The notes beneath the pieces are model-generated. The model saw only the letters and a program-made list of their open reading frames with translations. It was not told where the DNA came from and did no database searches. From positions 992,001-1,056,000 of the forward strand of contig JAADJZ010000012.1 in NCBI GenBank assembly GCA_011032825.1: DNA of 64,000 nucleotides, given 5' to 3'. Below are positions 10,611-23,599 of the stretch, piece by piece. This DNA is from Massariosphaeria phaeospora (lineage: Eukaryota; Ascomycota; Dothideomycetes; Pleosporales). A program made the position numbers and the translations under genes. Position 1 is the stretch's first letter. The number at the start of each line of letters is the position of its first letter.

Positions 10611-13600
10611 TTACTGGGCTTGGGGTGCAGCGTCGCCTCGAGGTCCCCCACGCCCACGAAAGCCTCCGCGACCACGACCGCGTCCCCTGGGACCACGAGT
10701 GGCATTCGGATCCAGACTAGGCGGGGGTGCCACACCGCTATAGTTTTGCGGGCGGAAGTTGGAATTGTTTTGTACTACACCCCCAGTCGGGTCATCCATG
10801 TCCGTTACAGTGAAACCGCCGCGGTTGGCCTTGTGCCCACCTCGACCACGTGGAACAAACCCAGCATCTCCTCGAGAATGGTTCGGGTTGTGGTTCTGGT
10901 TTGGGAACCCGTTCGGCTGGCCCCGCCCTCGCGGAACGAAACCACCGCGGCCTCGGGGTGGGCCGCCATGAATAGGAAGTTGTTGCTGTTGCGACTGTTC
11001 TACTTGAGGCGCACCGTTGGGGAAAAGTGCGCTTCCTCGGGGAGCCGGCCCTCCACCCCTTCCTCCGCGAGGGCTGCCACTGATAACTCCTCGATATGAA
11101 CCTCGTAAAGGCGGCGGCGCGCCGGCAGGCACTAACTGATTGCCATTAGGTGCCCCATACGTACGAGCGGTCAATGGTTGTGAGGCGGGTGGAGGGCGTT
11201 TTGCTTGACCCGTAGTCGAGTACGAGATGACTTGTCTATCGGTCAAGTTGAGAACTGCTGTTGTCGGGACGGTAGAACCCCTAAATGGAGAGCAGCGATC
11301 GCCCAGAGTGGTCCCGCTCATGAAAGATGTATCGAACACAATATCAAGTAACACCGTTCGGGAAGTTCGTGTTTTACCGACGACAGTACCCCAGGATCCA
11401 ATCGGAACTCTACCAGAGTCTTGGACGTAAACAATCCTGTCGCCGATAGTGAACTTCTGGTTGCCAAGGCGGTGCTCCGCATCAGAGGGCTTCAGCAAAG
11501 CAGCACGAGGCACCTTGCCAATCTTCTTATGCTCAGTATCCTGAGTAAGTTGGAAATTGGCGTCAGCTGCTTTTTCAATCAACTTCACGGCATCGGAGTC
11601 AAGCTGCTCCGCGTCCAAGGGCACCTTCTCGAAGCTTTTGGACTCCATCTCTTTCAACCACGCCCCAATCTCTTTGACCTTCTGCTTCGCAATCTCGGCT
11701 GGGTAGAAGTCTGTGTCTTCCCAACCGTCTCCCTGAGGATTATTGATGATGCCAGCGAAAAACTCGGGAAACTTTACCATGTATTGCGCAAGCAGCCCCA
11801 CGGCCTTCTGACTGTATTCCCAGCCGTGATCAGACTTCCTCGAATATCCCAAAACCTTCAGCTTCTTTGCCTCGAATTTGAGATTCAGACCAAGATTTAG
11901 AGATAGTCCACTAGAGTTCACCTTAAAGGACGCAGTGATCTTAGATAGTGCCAACGGAGGCATGTGGAGCTGACGAGCGACAACAAATGATGGTGAGTAC
12001 GGTGTAAGCCGTTCCGCGCGCATAGCAGCTTCGCGTCCAAAGTCCGGCTCCGGTTTCCTCAATTTAGAGACTATGATGGCCGCCCTGTTGTCAATGTGAC
12101 CAGTTACCTGGAGTGGCCGGCCATAGGCGTAGTCACCGAGATAGAAAGCGCGGGAGCCTTCAGGGAATTCCTGCTCAATGGGCAACGCCTCTTGCTCTAA
12201 AAACCGTGGATCTTGACTGATTACTTCATCGACGATTGTTTGAGTTGCGTACTCAACCTGGAGTCCGGGAATCTGAGCGTACTCTTTTATCGTTGCACCT
12301 TCGTCAGTTTTCTGCAGACCTTTGAGCATTTCTACATGCACAAGGGACTCGACCTGGCCGGTAATCATACCAAGGCGCTTGCTGTACGTGGTCTCTATCC
12401 TATCAGCCATTTTCTTCCAGTCTGAAATCTCCCTAGGACCATGAGGAATAGCGACAGGCACTGGCGGCCCAGACTCAGGTAGCACATAGTCAAACAATTC
12501 GTCCGAGACCTTGACCACCTTCGCCTCTTGCAAGAACGGGTAGCCAACATGAACAGCCTTGCCTAGCTTCTGTTGTGCATAGGTAACAGTCGTTCGCGGT
12601 TCAGTTTCGAGCAAGGTAATGATCATGCTCTCGTTCCGACTGTCCTGTTGGAACACGCTGACACCAGCGAAATCCAAACCTCCGTAGAACGGGAGTGTCT
12701 TCAAGCTGGGGAATCCGGCAAGGGAGGCTGACCCTAATTTCACACCATCAACCAGACCCACAAAGACTTCCAATCCGTCCATAGTCGGGAGCTCGAAGAT
12801 GTTTTCAATACAACGACAGTGTGGAAGATCCGGGAAGAGCCCAGGAAGCGAAGACGGGTAGATGAAGTCCAGATCCGGGGCATAGGTAAACTTCAAAGTA
12901 ACACCATACGAGTTGCGGGCCTTCTCGTCTTCGCTAAGCAGATGTTCTTTGGTGGCCATCGCACTGAGCAGCCGGTCCTCTTCGATGAAAGGAATCTTGA
13001 CAACAGCCTCCCATTCCATCTTCTTCCCGTTCATGTCAAGCTCGAAGTCGCGAGGATAGAAATCGATGATTGGAGAAGCCTCGTTAGTCATCAGATCGTG
13101 ATAAGCGAGTGGAACGATCGTTTTGCTACGGTCTGGAAGAACGCCCATCAGTTGCTGATATGGTTTGAAAGGTTGGCCGAGTTTGAAATTGATGTCTGCC
13201 TTCAAGCCTTTCTTAACGTCTATTGTGAGGTTAGCACCATTTTTTGGACACAAGTTAACAACACTTACCAGAGATCATGGGAGAGTAGTGGTACCCGTAG
13301 AACCATGGCCATGAGGCTACTCCGCGGTAATAGTAATAGAGGACCCATTGTAAACCTTGAACATAGTTCTCGGTCAACTTCCTCAGCTCTTCTTCGTTCG
13401 TCCGGTCCCAGCCGAACTTGCTCGTGTAATATTCGTTCTTCCAAGAATCAAATTTCTCCTCGTACTTCTTGTCCATTGCCGATTGCGCCTCCTCTGGAGA
13501 GATATCGACAACTTTAGCGTTTTCGTATTTTTGGATGACGCGAACAATCGCCCGTTTGGCTTCATCGTCTTCATACTGCTCCCCATCGTCATCTTCCTCG

Positions 13601-15031
13601 TCCTCTACCAGTTTGGGCGGGAACGTCAACTGAAGATGCCGATCACCATCATCATTCTGTACTGTCTTCCATTGGAGGTGAAGACTGTCCGCTAGGTCTT
13701 GCACAAACTTGCGATCGGCTGCTTTGAGTGTGGCGGGCAAGTCATATGGCGCAGTTTCTTTCGTCTCGAGATATGAACCCACGAAGCTCTTAATCTTCGA
13801 GAAGACTTGTTGCTGCCCAGTTGTCATCACAATAGTGCCCCTCTTCTTCGTCCTCTCCATGACGTCTTCCTTCTCGAGGCGTTTGCCCTTGAACCAAGCG
13901 GCGTCTGCATTCTCCGACTCAAAATGGCGATATTCAACATGCGATAGTTCGTCCAGGAGAAGGGCTAGCCGCTCCATGTTCACCACACCGCCTTCGTTAA
14001 TATAGCCTTTAGCCTTCGGTAACACCGTCTTGTAAACGTTGAACATGAGAGCCAAAGCGCCTTCGTTGATATGCAAATGCGGGAGATTGGGAAGGAAATC
14101 GTTACCAACGAAGAAAGCCATCAGAATGAAATCGTCAATAACGCGCTCCATGTCGAATGGGAAACTGAGAGCTCCAGGCTCCTCCAACTCCTGGAACTCC
14201 AACTCCAGGTACTCACGTACGATGCAGAGATGCATGAGATAGAAATTTTGATGTTCCAGTTCTTTCGACTTCGATTTGCTTTGCCGACCAAAGGTAACTT
14301 CTTCTCGAAGTAGACTGAAATGAGGGTCGTGGCTCAACAGCCCAAGCATGATAAGATCGGCATCCAGACCGTACAAGCAGTGGCGGCGGTTGGGATCATA
14401 GCCGTCCTGAGCCTTGGCCTGGCGGATATACTCCATGACTTTGTGCTCGCCTTCTCCAGGAACTTCGTGGCCCGACAAGACGATCTCAACGCCCTGCCAA
14501 TCCAAGTCCTCCGACACCTTCTTGCTGATGAAATATTTAAGCTGTTGTGTGAGCTTCGCCATGAATTCGGTACCCGGAGTGATGCAGTTGCTGTCGAACG
14601 GAGCCTCCTTGGGCATCTCCACGCCTTCCCGAATGGCTTTGTCTCGAGCCTTTTCAGCGTCGAGGGCAGTTCGAAAGCGACGCGCACGCTGCTGGTTCAT
14701 CTTCGCGCGCGGGGCGACTCCATCGATTGCCATGAAGAAGAGCTGTTTCGGCTTGATCTTGCCGAACAGGTGCTCAATGTAGTTGAAGATGGCAATGAAC
14801 ATCTTCTCCTCGGTCATGCGGGTGGTCGGGCCATCGGAGTCGTTGTGGGTGCAGTTGTGGATAATGCCGTTCATATCAAGCTACGAGTAGTACGATCAGT
14901 GGCAGATACGGGCGTCTGCGATATAACCTTACATAGAGACAGTCGAACTCCGGGATGCGGTTCTCGGCGATCAGCTGGGAAATGGCGGGATACCGCTCCG
15001 ACATCCATCGGAAGAACTTGGGGACACCCAT
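10611..15031 (-). CDS. XRN1: 5'-3' exoribonuclease 1 (cytoplasmic mRNA decay)
   Basis: Three exons, 15031-14933, 14880-13269 and 13219-10611, give 4320 bases and 1439 residues. This is the processive exonuclease that degrades decapped 5'-monophosphate RNA. The N-terminus MGVPKFFRWMSERYP and the segment [20 protein letters not shown] are XRN1-type rather than Rat1-type. Catalytic acidic residues fall at the same numbers as in yeast Xrn1: Asp35, Asp86, Glu176 and Glu178 (PGEGEHK), Asp206 and Asp208 (LDADLIML). The second conserved block includes DDFILMAFFVGNDFLP. A long third region carries the D1-D3 and SH3-like folds, with an SH3-like stretch around FTIGDRIVYVQDSGRVPIGS. The last about 200 residues are disordered, with many RGG/PRG repeats and Gln/Asn tracts. 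The start lies 461 bases from the divergent HAT2 gene. Confidence 0.96.
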
Positions 15032-15492
15032 GACTGCTGTTGGAAGCTAGAAATGTTGCTGAGGATGTGTGAGAAGGCGAGAGCCGCAGCTGGGCAAGCC
15101 CAAAGACCAACACAGGTGGCGGATTTGGGGGGTGGTGGTGCCAAAGAGAGCGTAGGTAAAGGCAGGAGGTGCGCACAAGGCGCTGGGGAGAGAGGGCGGC
15201 AGAGAGGAGGGTGGTGCAGATTCTCGACGCTGGGGTCTTCAAAGAGCCGGCGATGGGTGCGGTGCAGCTTGATATGTATCGTGGTACAAACGCCAAGGCG
15301 CTTACGCCACGCGCTTGGCAAACTAGCCGCCACAGCCACGGCGCGTCCACGGTTGAGCGCGTCTCGCTTGCTGGCGGTGCCGACTGCGCTGTTGCGCTTG
15401 CTCTTGCTCTTGCTCTCCGGCCAGACCTCCCCGCACCCATCCACGCACACCGCAGCGCTGCCGCCACGCAACAAGACGACATCCGCGTCACC
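15032..15492. promoter_or_regulatory. Bidirectional promoter region between XRN1 and HAT2
   Basis: The 461 bases between the two divergent ATGs must hold both promoters and both 5' UTRs. There is no clear TATA box. The HAT2 side has C-rich tracts and CTCTTGCTCTTGCTCTTG repeats near 15390-15415, typical of pyrimidine-rich fungal housekeeping promoters. Confidence 0.55.
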
Positions 15493-16950
<1,458 letters not shown>

Positions 16951-17344
16951 TCTTCTTGCTATACCCACCATGCTGACGGCTTTCTTCTTCATAGGTTTCT
17001 CCTAGTACCTCTAAAACGCGGCGGCATTTAGTTCCTTCACCGCCCTGGCACTAGGGCCGATGATAGGTGGCATATTAGGGTCGGGTGTCCGGTGTAGGGT
17101 GTCTTGGTAGCGGTGCCCAAGGAGGGCTCTTTTGGGTATTGTTCGTTTTGATCATTGCTACTCACAGGCTAGGCTAGAAAAATTTCTGCCCCTACATCAA
17201 TCAATACTAAATTCCAAGGCTGGTTCTCAGAACCAGTGCTATTACGCAAAGCCCCAGGAATCCCACACTATCCCTCTCTAAGCCTAGTTCGCACTAACCG
17301 TCCACCCCACCACCCCTCATCGACCCTCACCCCACGCCCTCACA
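16951..17344. other. Tandem intergenic region between HAT2 and the YIH1 homologue
   Basis: About 390 bases. It should hold the HAT2 3' UTR and the promoter of the next gene. C-rich leader sequence (CCACCCCACCACCCCTC) precedes the ATG at 17345. Confidence 0.5.
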
Positions 17345-18247
17345 ATGTCCACCACCAACGACGCCATCGACGACGAAGTCACCTCGATAAACAGCATCTT
17401 CGACGAAGACACCCTCTCGCCCGTCTCCCCCAACGATGCCTACCTTTACAGTCTGCGTCTCCCTTCACTCCCCTCCGTGACACTACGCATCGAATTCCCA
17501 CACGACTACCCGGATGCGCCGCCCTCCATCCTCGGCACCCAGAGCGTAGGCGAGGACCTGCAAAAAGGCGTTGGCAGCCAGGTCGTGCAGGTCGTCCGCG
17601 ATGTCCTAGCAAGCCTGTACCGGCCTGGCGAAGCTTGCGTCTACGACCTGCTCGAAGATGTAAGAGAAGCACTAGAAATCGCTGAAAAGCAGGGGACATT
17701 GCACCTCCACGACACGGCGGCCGTCGACCCCCCAGAGCCTTCCACAGCACCAGCGCGCACCTCAACCACATCATCGTCCCCGCAGAACGACGACGCCACC
17801 GCCGCCGCCTTGGGTCCCCCACCCCCCTGGTCCCTCGCCATGCCCCTCACATCCAAAAATTCGCTCTTCCTCGCCCGCAGCGCGCCCGTCTCCTATCCCG
17901 CCCAAGCGCGCGCCTACCTCGCGCACCTGCTCGCGACCGATAAGAAAGCCGCGCGCGCGACGCACAACATGGTAGCGTGGCGCATGCGCGGGCCCGGCGG
18001 CGCGAGCTATCAGGACTGCGACGACGACGGCGAGACGGCGGCGGGCGGGCGCTTGCTGCATTTGCTGCAGGTTATGGATCTGTGGGGGGTCATGGTCGTG
18101 GTGAGTCGCTGGTATGGGGGCACGCATTTGGGGCCGGATCGGTTTCGCATCATTGGGGCGGTGGCGAGGGAGAGTTTGGTGGTGGGGGGGTGGGTGCGGG
18201 GAGAGAAGGAGAAGGAGGGCGGGAAGGGCGGGAAGGGGAGGAAGTAG
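17345..18247 (+). CDS. YIH1: Yih1/IMPACT homologue, RWD plus UPF0029 domain (Gcn2 regulator)
   Basis: Intronless, 300 residues. Yih1/IMPACT competes with Gcn2 for Gcn1 and so dampens the amino-acid starvation response. An RWD domain covers about residues 5-115: it starts DEVTSINSIFDEDTL, has the family mark RIEFPHDYPDAPPSI and ends in a helix (DLLEDVREALEIAEKQ). After a Ser/Thr/Pro linker, the ancient IMPACT/UPF0029 domain covers about 165-280. Its conserved points are KNSLFLARSAPVSYPAQARAY, ATHNMVAWRMRG, and VVSRWYGGTHLGPDRFRIIG. The C-terminus is a basic Gly/Lys tail (GEKEKEGGKGGKGRK) beyond the domain. The 3' half is very GC-rich. The assignment is firm at family level; regulation of Gcn2 is inferred from the family. 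Confidence 0.92.
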   Translation: MSTTNDAIDDEVTSINSIFDEDTLSPVSPNDAYLYSLRLPSLPSVTLRIEFPHDYPDAPPSILGTQSVGEDLQKGVGSQVVQVVRDVLASLYRPGEACVYDLLEDVREALEIAEKQGTLHLHDTAAVDPPEPSTAPARTSTTSSSPQNDDATAAALGPPPPWSLAMPLTSKNSLFLARSAPVSYPAQARAYLAHLLATDKKAARATHNMVAWRMRGPGGASYQDCDDDGETAAGGRLLHLLQVMDLWGVMVVVSRWYGGTHLGPDRFRIIGAVARESLVVGGWVRGEKEKEGGKGGKGRK

Positions 18248-18683
18248 ATGGGAAATAGACGGGAAGGGATGTTCGGGACGGGGGATGATGGTTACAGGGA
18301 CATTAAAGAAGAGCCGCGCCTGACACGATTTGAATAGTCTGATTTTTTAGTTCATGGGTCGGCTCTCAAGATCTTTTGTTTGACGGGGTGGAATGTACCA
18401 GATCTCGAGGAAAGGTGCTATCTCACTAGAGTTTGCATGAATGGCAAGTCATCTGAAGTAAAAAATCTAACCAACTCATTGAGTTGGACACATCGTCCCT
18501 AGAATGCTAAGTGGAAGCTGGCTCAAGCTCTTCACCTCCATGCAGCAGAAACGAGCATCATCGCCTTGATGCAGCAACTAAATCATCAGCGAGATTCTCC
18601 CAAGCAGATAGACGCTGCGCAGCATCCATAACCGTCGGTTATCAGGCCAGCAGCAAGAGCAACGGAGCCGGATCCACACACTT
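18248..18683. other. Convergent intergenic region
   Basis: About 435 bases where the Yih1 homologue and the next minus-strand gene end towards each other. No gene is seen. Confidence 0.5.
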
Positions 18684-20009
18684 CTAAGCCATGGCGTCGA
18701 ACACAGCAGCCTCCCAATCCATCTGTACTCCCATATCGTCGGCATGCTCGTCCATGTCCACATCCTCATCTTCATCCTCATCTTCATTTTCATCTCCATC
18801 CTCAACCACCACCGCCCCATACCTCTTCCTCGCCGCATTGACGACGCCCCTCCTCTCTCTCTCTCTCGGCCACCCCTCGCCCCTATCCCCAACCCCCCTA
18901 TCCCTCAGCAGCCTCCTCGGCACCGGGACATTCTCCCCCGTCTCCCACTCCACACACCCCCACAGCAAGAAATCCCAGAGATAGCGATGCAGCCCCAGCC
19001 CACGCCTCACGCCCTCCATAACCAGCATATCAACCGGACTCTCCATGCGGCGCCCATCCACCACCCGACCCTCGGTCATCAGTCGCCCGAACTCCTCAAA
19101 CGGCATCCCGGCATCGACCTCGTCGTCCAGCCACGCGTGGTTCGCCGTGTCGAGCTCGGCGCTCGGATACGTGCGGATGAGCAGGTCGCTCAGGTCGTCG
19201 TAGTCGAAGTCAACGGACCCGGCCAGGATGTCGCGCAGCCACGACAGCGTCTTCTGTGTCAGCAGCAGGTGCGAGAGACCGCAGGTGCCCGTGCCGCGCA
19301 CGGGGTCCTGGAACCGCATGTCGAGCTTCACGACGAAGATGTAGAAGTGGATGATATCCGCGTCGCTCCAGACGTCTGGGTCGCGCAGGAAGGCGGTGCG
19401 CGTGGCCGTCGTGCGCGTCTCCATGAGCACCCAGAACTTCATGAGCAGCACTTTCAGCGAGGCCGGCACGCGGAAGCCCGCGAGCGCTAGGTGCGTGAGG
19501 ATGTCGTACACGACGCGCTCGCGCCAGAGGACCATTTTCGTCCAGCGCAGGCTGGGGATGTCGCGCGCGAGATGCGGGCGCCCGTCCATGGGCTTTAGCA
19601 GCGGGTCCGAGATGCATAAGTCCGGGTACATGATCCAGGAGAAGATGTACGAGGCTTCGGGCGCGAGCGAGATGGCATGGTCGTGGATGATGGACACGCT
19701 GTAGTTGTTGGCTCGATAGTGGAACTCCTTGTCGATGGCATACAGGTCGACGTACGAGGCGGGCGTTAGGCGGAGCGCGAATTGGAAGAAGAGGTTCGGG
19801 TGCCGCAGGATCGCTTTGTAGATGTTGAAGGGCTCCTTCGTGGCCGGCCAGTGCATGGCTGCTACGTTGTGGCGCCGGTGGCGGTGCCGCCGGACTACCT
19901 GTGGCCAGCCTGGCGTCTGAGACGTCTCATCTTGGGGAGGGTCGTCAGGCTCGATCTCTTCTGCAGTGCGCTTCAAAGGGCTTTTGGGCGGCGGCGGAAA
20001 GTCGTCCAT
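18684..20009 (-). CDS. Hypothetical fungal protein with conserved all-helical-looking core and acidic tail
   Basis: Single exon, 441 residues from the ATG at 20009 (the frame is open up to 20117 without another good start). I do not recognise a named domain. The N-terminus is Pro/Asp/Glu-rich (MDDFPPPPKSPLKRTAEEIE). A conserved-looking core runs from about residue 65: KEPFNIYKAILRHPNLFFQF, then RLTPASYVDLYAIDKEFHYR, later RERVVYDILTHLALAGFRVP and DADIIHFYIFVVKLDMRFQD. The LRHPNLFFQFA...LYAIDKEFH start resembles the F-box-like opening of fungal orphan families; that is only an impression. The end is strongly acidic, with Glu-Asp runs (EDGDENEDEDEDEDVDMDEH) made of GAT/GAG-type codon runs near 18760-18790. 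No membrane segments or signal peptide are evident. Confidence 0.7.
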   Translation of the reverse strand: MDDFPPPPKSPLKRTAEEIEPDDPPQDETSQTPGWPQVVRRHRHRRHNVAAMHWPATKEPFNIYKAILRHPNLFFQFALRLTPASYVDLYAIDKEFHYRANNYSVSIIHDHAISLAPEASYIFSWIMYPDLCISDPLLKPMDGRPHLARDIPSLRWTKMVLWRERVVYDILTHLALAGFRVPASLKVLLMKFWVLMETRTTATRTAFLRDPDVWSDADIIHFYIFVVKLDMRFQDPVRGTGTCGLSHLLLTQKTLSWLRDILAGSVDFDYDDLSDLLIRTYPSAELDTANHAWLDDEVDAGMPFEEFGRLMTEGRVVDGRRMESPVDMLVMEGVRRGLGLHRYLWDFLLWGCVEWETGENVPVPRRLLRDRGVGDRGEGWPRERERRGVVNAARKRYGAVVVEDGDENEDEDEDEDVDMDEHADDMGVQMDWEAAVFDAMA

Positions 20010-20554
20010 TGGAATAGTTGGTGGTGCGGGTGCGGTGGTGGTCTCGGAGTAGGTGCTGTTTTTGAAAGGGCGAGAAGCCTGTGAACAATAGCAGACGAAT
20101 AAGCGTGAGCAGATCAATAGGTATGCTTAGCTGCTCGCTCAGGTGCCGGGGCTAAACGTGCTTGAGGTCGCAGCTTTGTCATGAGAAGGAAAGTGTGTGC
20201 AGAGCGAAGAGATTAGAGGCGGCAACATATCCGCCCTAGCAACAGGAGCGCGCACAGCTCACAGTCGGTGAAAGATGTTCGAGTTGCGAATTGGAGACAA
20301 CCACTCACTGGAGGTGAAAGAATACAGCACCCTGATTGCAGTACTCTGATAGGCAGAGACAAAAGAGTACAAGACAAATCTAAGTGAAAGGTGAATGGTA
20401 AATACCATTACCGGGCGCCTGTTGAAGGCTGAGCACACCCATCTAATGCAATGTCGTGACGAGGCCCGCCTACCTGTGGATGAACACCGCCTTTACAACG
20501 CCTATCTAAGCAAAACATGGCTCATACTTGGGACAAAATGACAGAATAACCGCT
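20010..20554. other. Intergenic region between the hypothetical gene and GCH1
   Basis: About 545 bases carrying the promoter of the hypothetical gene and the 3' UTR of GTP cyclohydrolase. No other feature. Confidence 0.5.
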
Positions 20555-21634
20555 CTACCTACGGTTGATGAGACTCAGAAATTCTTCCCGAGTTTTAGCG
20601 GTGGATCGCATGCGGCCAAGCATGCAACTCGTAGTCGTCGTCGCTCCGGTCTTCTGAACGCCGCGCATGACCATACATAGGTGACTTGACTCTACTACGA
20701 CAGCAACACCTTGTGGCTGGAGCACCTCGGACAGTGCCAGAGCAACTTGCTTTGTCAGCCGCTCCTGGACTTGGAGTCGGCGCGCGAACATCTCGGCGAT
20801 CCTGGCCAGTTTGGAAAGACCGATAACCCGGCGATTGGGAATGTATCCGATGTGCATCTGTGCTCGGTTAGCCTCCTGGCATGCGTACGGAGCCATTTGC
20901 GCATACCTTGCCTGTGAAGGGCACCAGATGGTGCTCGCATAACGAAAAGATCTCAATGTCCTTCACGATGACGAGCTCATCGTGATCTTCGTGGAACACT
21001 GCACCGTTCACAATGTCGCGCAGATTCTCTTCGTAGCCTTTGGTGAAGAACAGGAGTGCCTTGGCATATCGTTCGGGGGTGTTCAAGAGTCCCTCGCGAT
21101 CGGGGTCTTCGCCCACACATTCCAGGATAGTCCTCACAGCGCCAGTCAGCTTTGCTAGACGCTCGTCTTTCTGCTCTTCCGAGGCCTCTTTCCGCGCTCG
21201 AGTGCCGCGACCTGAGCGAGGTTAGTTCTAACATCTTACTCGCGACGGCTCAACTCACTTGGCCAGCTCAGCCCATCAAAGTCAATGGTGGGATGTTGGG
21301 TATATGGGCTCTGTGCGCGACTCGTCGCCAGTGGAGTTCCGGCGTAATCGTCTCCGGTGTGACCTTCGACATCTATCTCGTTGTGGACGATGTCGTTCTC
21401 CTCCTGCGACTCTCGGCCATCCATGTTCGCGCTCGACGATTTATTGAGGTGGGTTCCGTTGGGCCCGTCAAAGTTGACCACTTGGCGGCCCCGGTTCGAG
21501 ATCTGGATGGCGGCGAAGAGGCTGTCCCGCTCCTTTCTATCGCGGACTTCGGCAGAGACACTGAGGGGCGAGGGACCGTTAGTGAGGTGGGAGGGGATTG
21601 CGGGCTTCGGCTTAAAAGGTGGTGGTGAGCCCAT
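20555..21634 (-). CDS. FOL2: GTP cyclohydrolase I
   Basis: Three exons, 21634-21259, 21211-20907 and 20857-20555, give 984 bases and 327 residues. The enzyme converts GTP to 7,8-dihydroneopterin triphosphate, the first step to folate and tetrahydrobiopterin, and works as a homodecamer. The first about 125 residues are a poorly conserved polar leader. The catalytic domain starts around [19 protein letters not shown] and [20 protein letters not shown]. The zinc ligands are Cys217 and His220 ([13 protein letters not shown]) and Cys288 ([11 protein letters not shown]); the 71-residue spacing between the two cysteines equals that in human GCH1. Further marks are [19 protein letters not shown] and QERLTKQVA. 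The second intron falls just after FTGK. The gene is divergent from the CTK1-type kinase, with about 2 kb between the ATGs. Confidence 0.95.
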
Positions 21635-23599
21635 GGCGAGCGACCTTTTGTAGACGGGCGGGGGCTGCGATTAGTATGTTTCCAAGGGCTCAGAAAGATT
21701 GAGACGGCGCAATTGCCTGAAGTTTGCCGCAAACCAAGCGCATGCTGCAGGCCAAAGGTGGGAGACAAGCGCACACTGGGCGTGGTGCCTGGGACGGAAA
21801 CACTTTTTCACTGCACGCTCGGAGACTTTCGCGAACGTTGTTGGAGGTTTGGTCCCCCCGCGGGAAAGGCTGACGTCGGCAGTGGTCGGCTTCGGCGCTT
21901 GAACAGTCACGGGACGGGCGGAGGTCGTGAGCCGCCAGCGCCAACCTCGTCGCACGCCCGACTGACTGACCGCAACACCCACCACCACCACCACCACACC
22001 ACGACCCGCCCGCCATCCCACGGCCGCCTCTGCCACCCACCGTCGCTGGAGGTACGTACATTGCTGCGGATACTTACACTATTGAGGCCGGGTTCATAAC
22101 GCCGCAGCCAGGACAGCGATGAGGAAACTCTCCATCTGCGAAGGGGCCTGGTCGCGCTGACCGGCTCCCTCCCCCAGGCCGCCGCCCCATGTTGCAGGCG
22201 CCATCTATTTGGCATTTGGTCGAGTCGCGTTTGGGTGCATTAGATGCGAGGGGCATGGTCTCCGTGCGAGGCAAGCAGACCATGGGGTAGACAGAGCATG
22301 TGGGGATGCAAGCGGAACTGCCATCCGACTCTCCACGCTGTATCCGCAGCGACCCAACAAGATTCACTGCGCTGACCTCTTCTCTATCTCTAAAGGCCGG
22401 ACGCCTGCGACTCTAGCATGCGATGGGGGTCATATGCCCTGCACACGCCGTCCAGTCTCCGTCCGGGTCGGCGGCACCTGAAGAACAGAGCAGTAACAGC
22501 ACGTCTGCGGGCGCATGAACGAACCCGACGATGCCAATCCCACAGATCCCCCTCGCAGCTGATATGTTGCGGGTTCAACCATTAACCTGCGCCTCTATGG
22601 CTAAGTATATGTCTACTGCGTTTCCCGCCTTGTGGCCGAATACAAGACGGTAGTCATCGTTGTAGGGGCGTGGCCTTGCTTGACATCGTTGGAGCTCTGT
22701 CTCAGAAGCGGTTATGGGACACACATGCTTCGATCTTGATATCTTATTACACCATCGTTGTACCGCTGCACCTTTATCCCGCATTGGCAATCCATCAGCA
22801 CGGGTTCGCCCTACCTCGACACCCAGACGACGAACGACATCTACGGCTAAAAGCAATACACGCTTCACGGGCTTGCTACGATCTCATCAAATCGCACGCG
22901 TCTATCCGTATTCATGCGTAGTAGGACGCTGTCATACATACCACGGCAACACTCCGCGGCCGTCGCACCTCGTAATCTCTACGCTCCGGCGTGCTGTCGT
23001 CGCCAGTACTTGCAACCGGGCTCTTCCGACAGCGATATGCTGCAATGATTGTTTTCTTGGCTGTTTTGTTCGTTCTATAGATAGCGTTGCACAGTTTGGT
23101 GTCTCGGTGCGCTGAGCTGGGTCGGCGCTCGCGAAAGCAAGGAAGGCAGGACGGAGAACAGAGGCAGGACAGGGGATTCGCCAGGCATGCGACCGCTGAA
23201 GAGACTGATATGTCTGGGAGCCAGGCCAGAGGCAATCAGCGTTTGTCGCAACCTGATATGCAGGCAGCCCAGTGGGCTTCCATCCGGGCAGGAATCAACG
23301 CAGTCACGGGAATAGTCTTGGCGTCGCCGGGGCTGGCAAAAGGCTGCGGGCGCTGCAGCGCGGCACGAACGCATCCACTAACCCCCAGCACTCCGAGGCA
23401 GCGCATCAGAGTCTATGCGCGAGGCGTGGTCGCGACACTGCTCCGATTCTATTTCCAGTCCCATCTTTACCTTTTATCGCCCAGCGTTGGGTTGCGAGGG
23501 CGCTGCAGTTTCTGTCGCTCGGCTAGGCTGTGACACTCAGGCCCGGGTGAACCTTGATGCCGCCATCTCTCACCTTCGCTTGATGCCACTCCTGTCTCT
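21635..23599. other. 2 kb divergent intergenic region between FOL2 and the CTK1-type kinase
   Basis: Contains both promoters. An (ACC)n microsatellite lies at about 21977-21995. GC-rich sequence covers the kinase-proximal kilobase, consistent with a long 5' leader. Open frames such as 23087-23533 (+) have no recognisable content and look like chance in GC-rich DNA. Confidence 0.5.
21977..21995. repeat. (ACC)n microsatellite
   Basis: Six consecutive ACC units between FOL2 and the kinase gene. Confidence 0.8.

Noticed and set aside
12819..13517. 232-residue plus-strand ORF
   Set aside because: Antisense shadow of XRN1.
14320..15033. 237-residue plus-strand ORF
   Set aside because: Antisense shadow of XRN1 exons 1-2.
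18744..19490. 248-residue plus-strand ORF
   Set aside because: Antisense to the hypothetical gene at 18684-20009; His/Pro/Arg-rich artefact.
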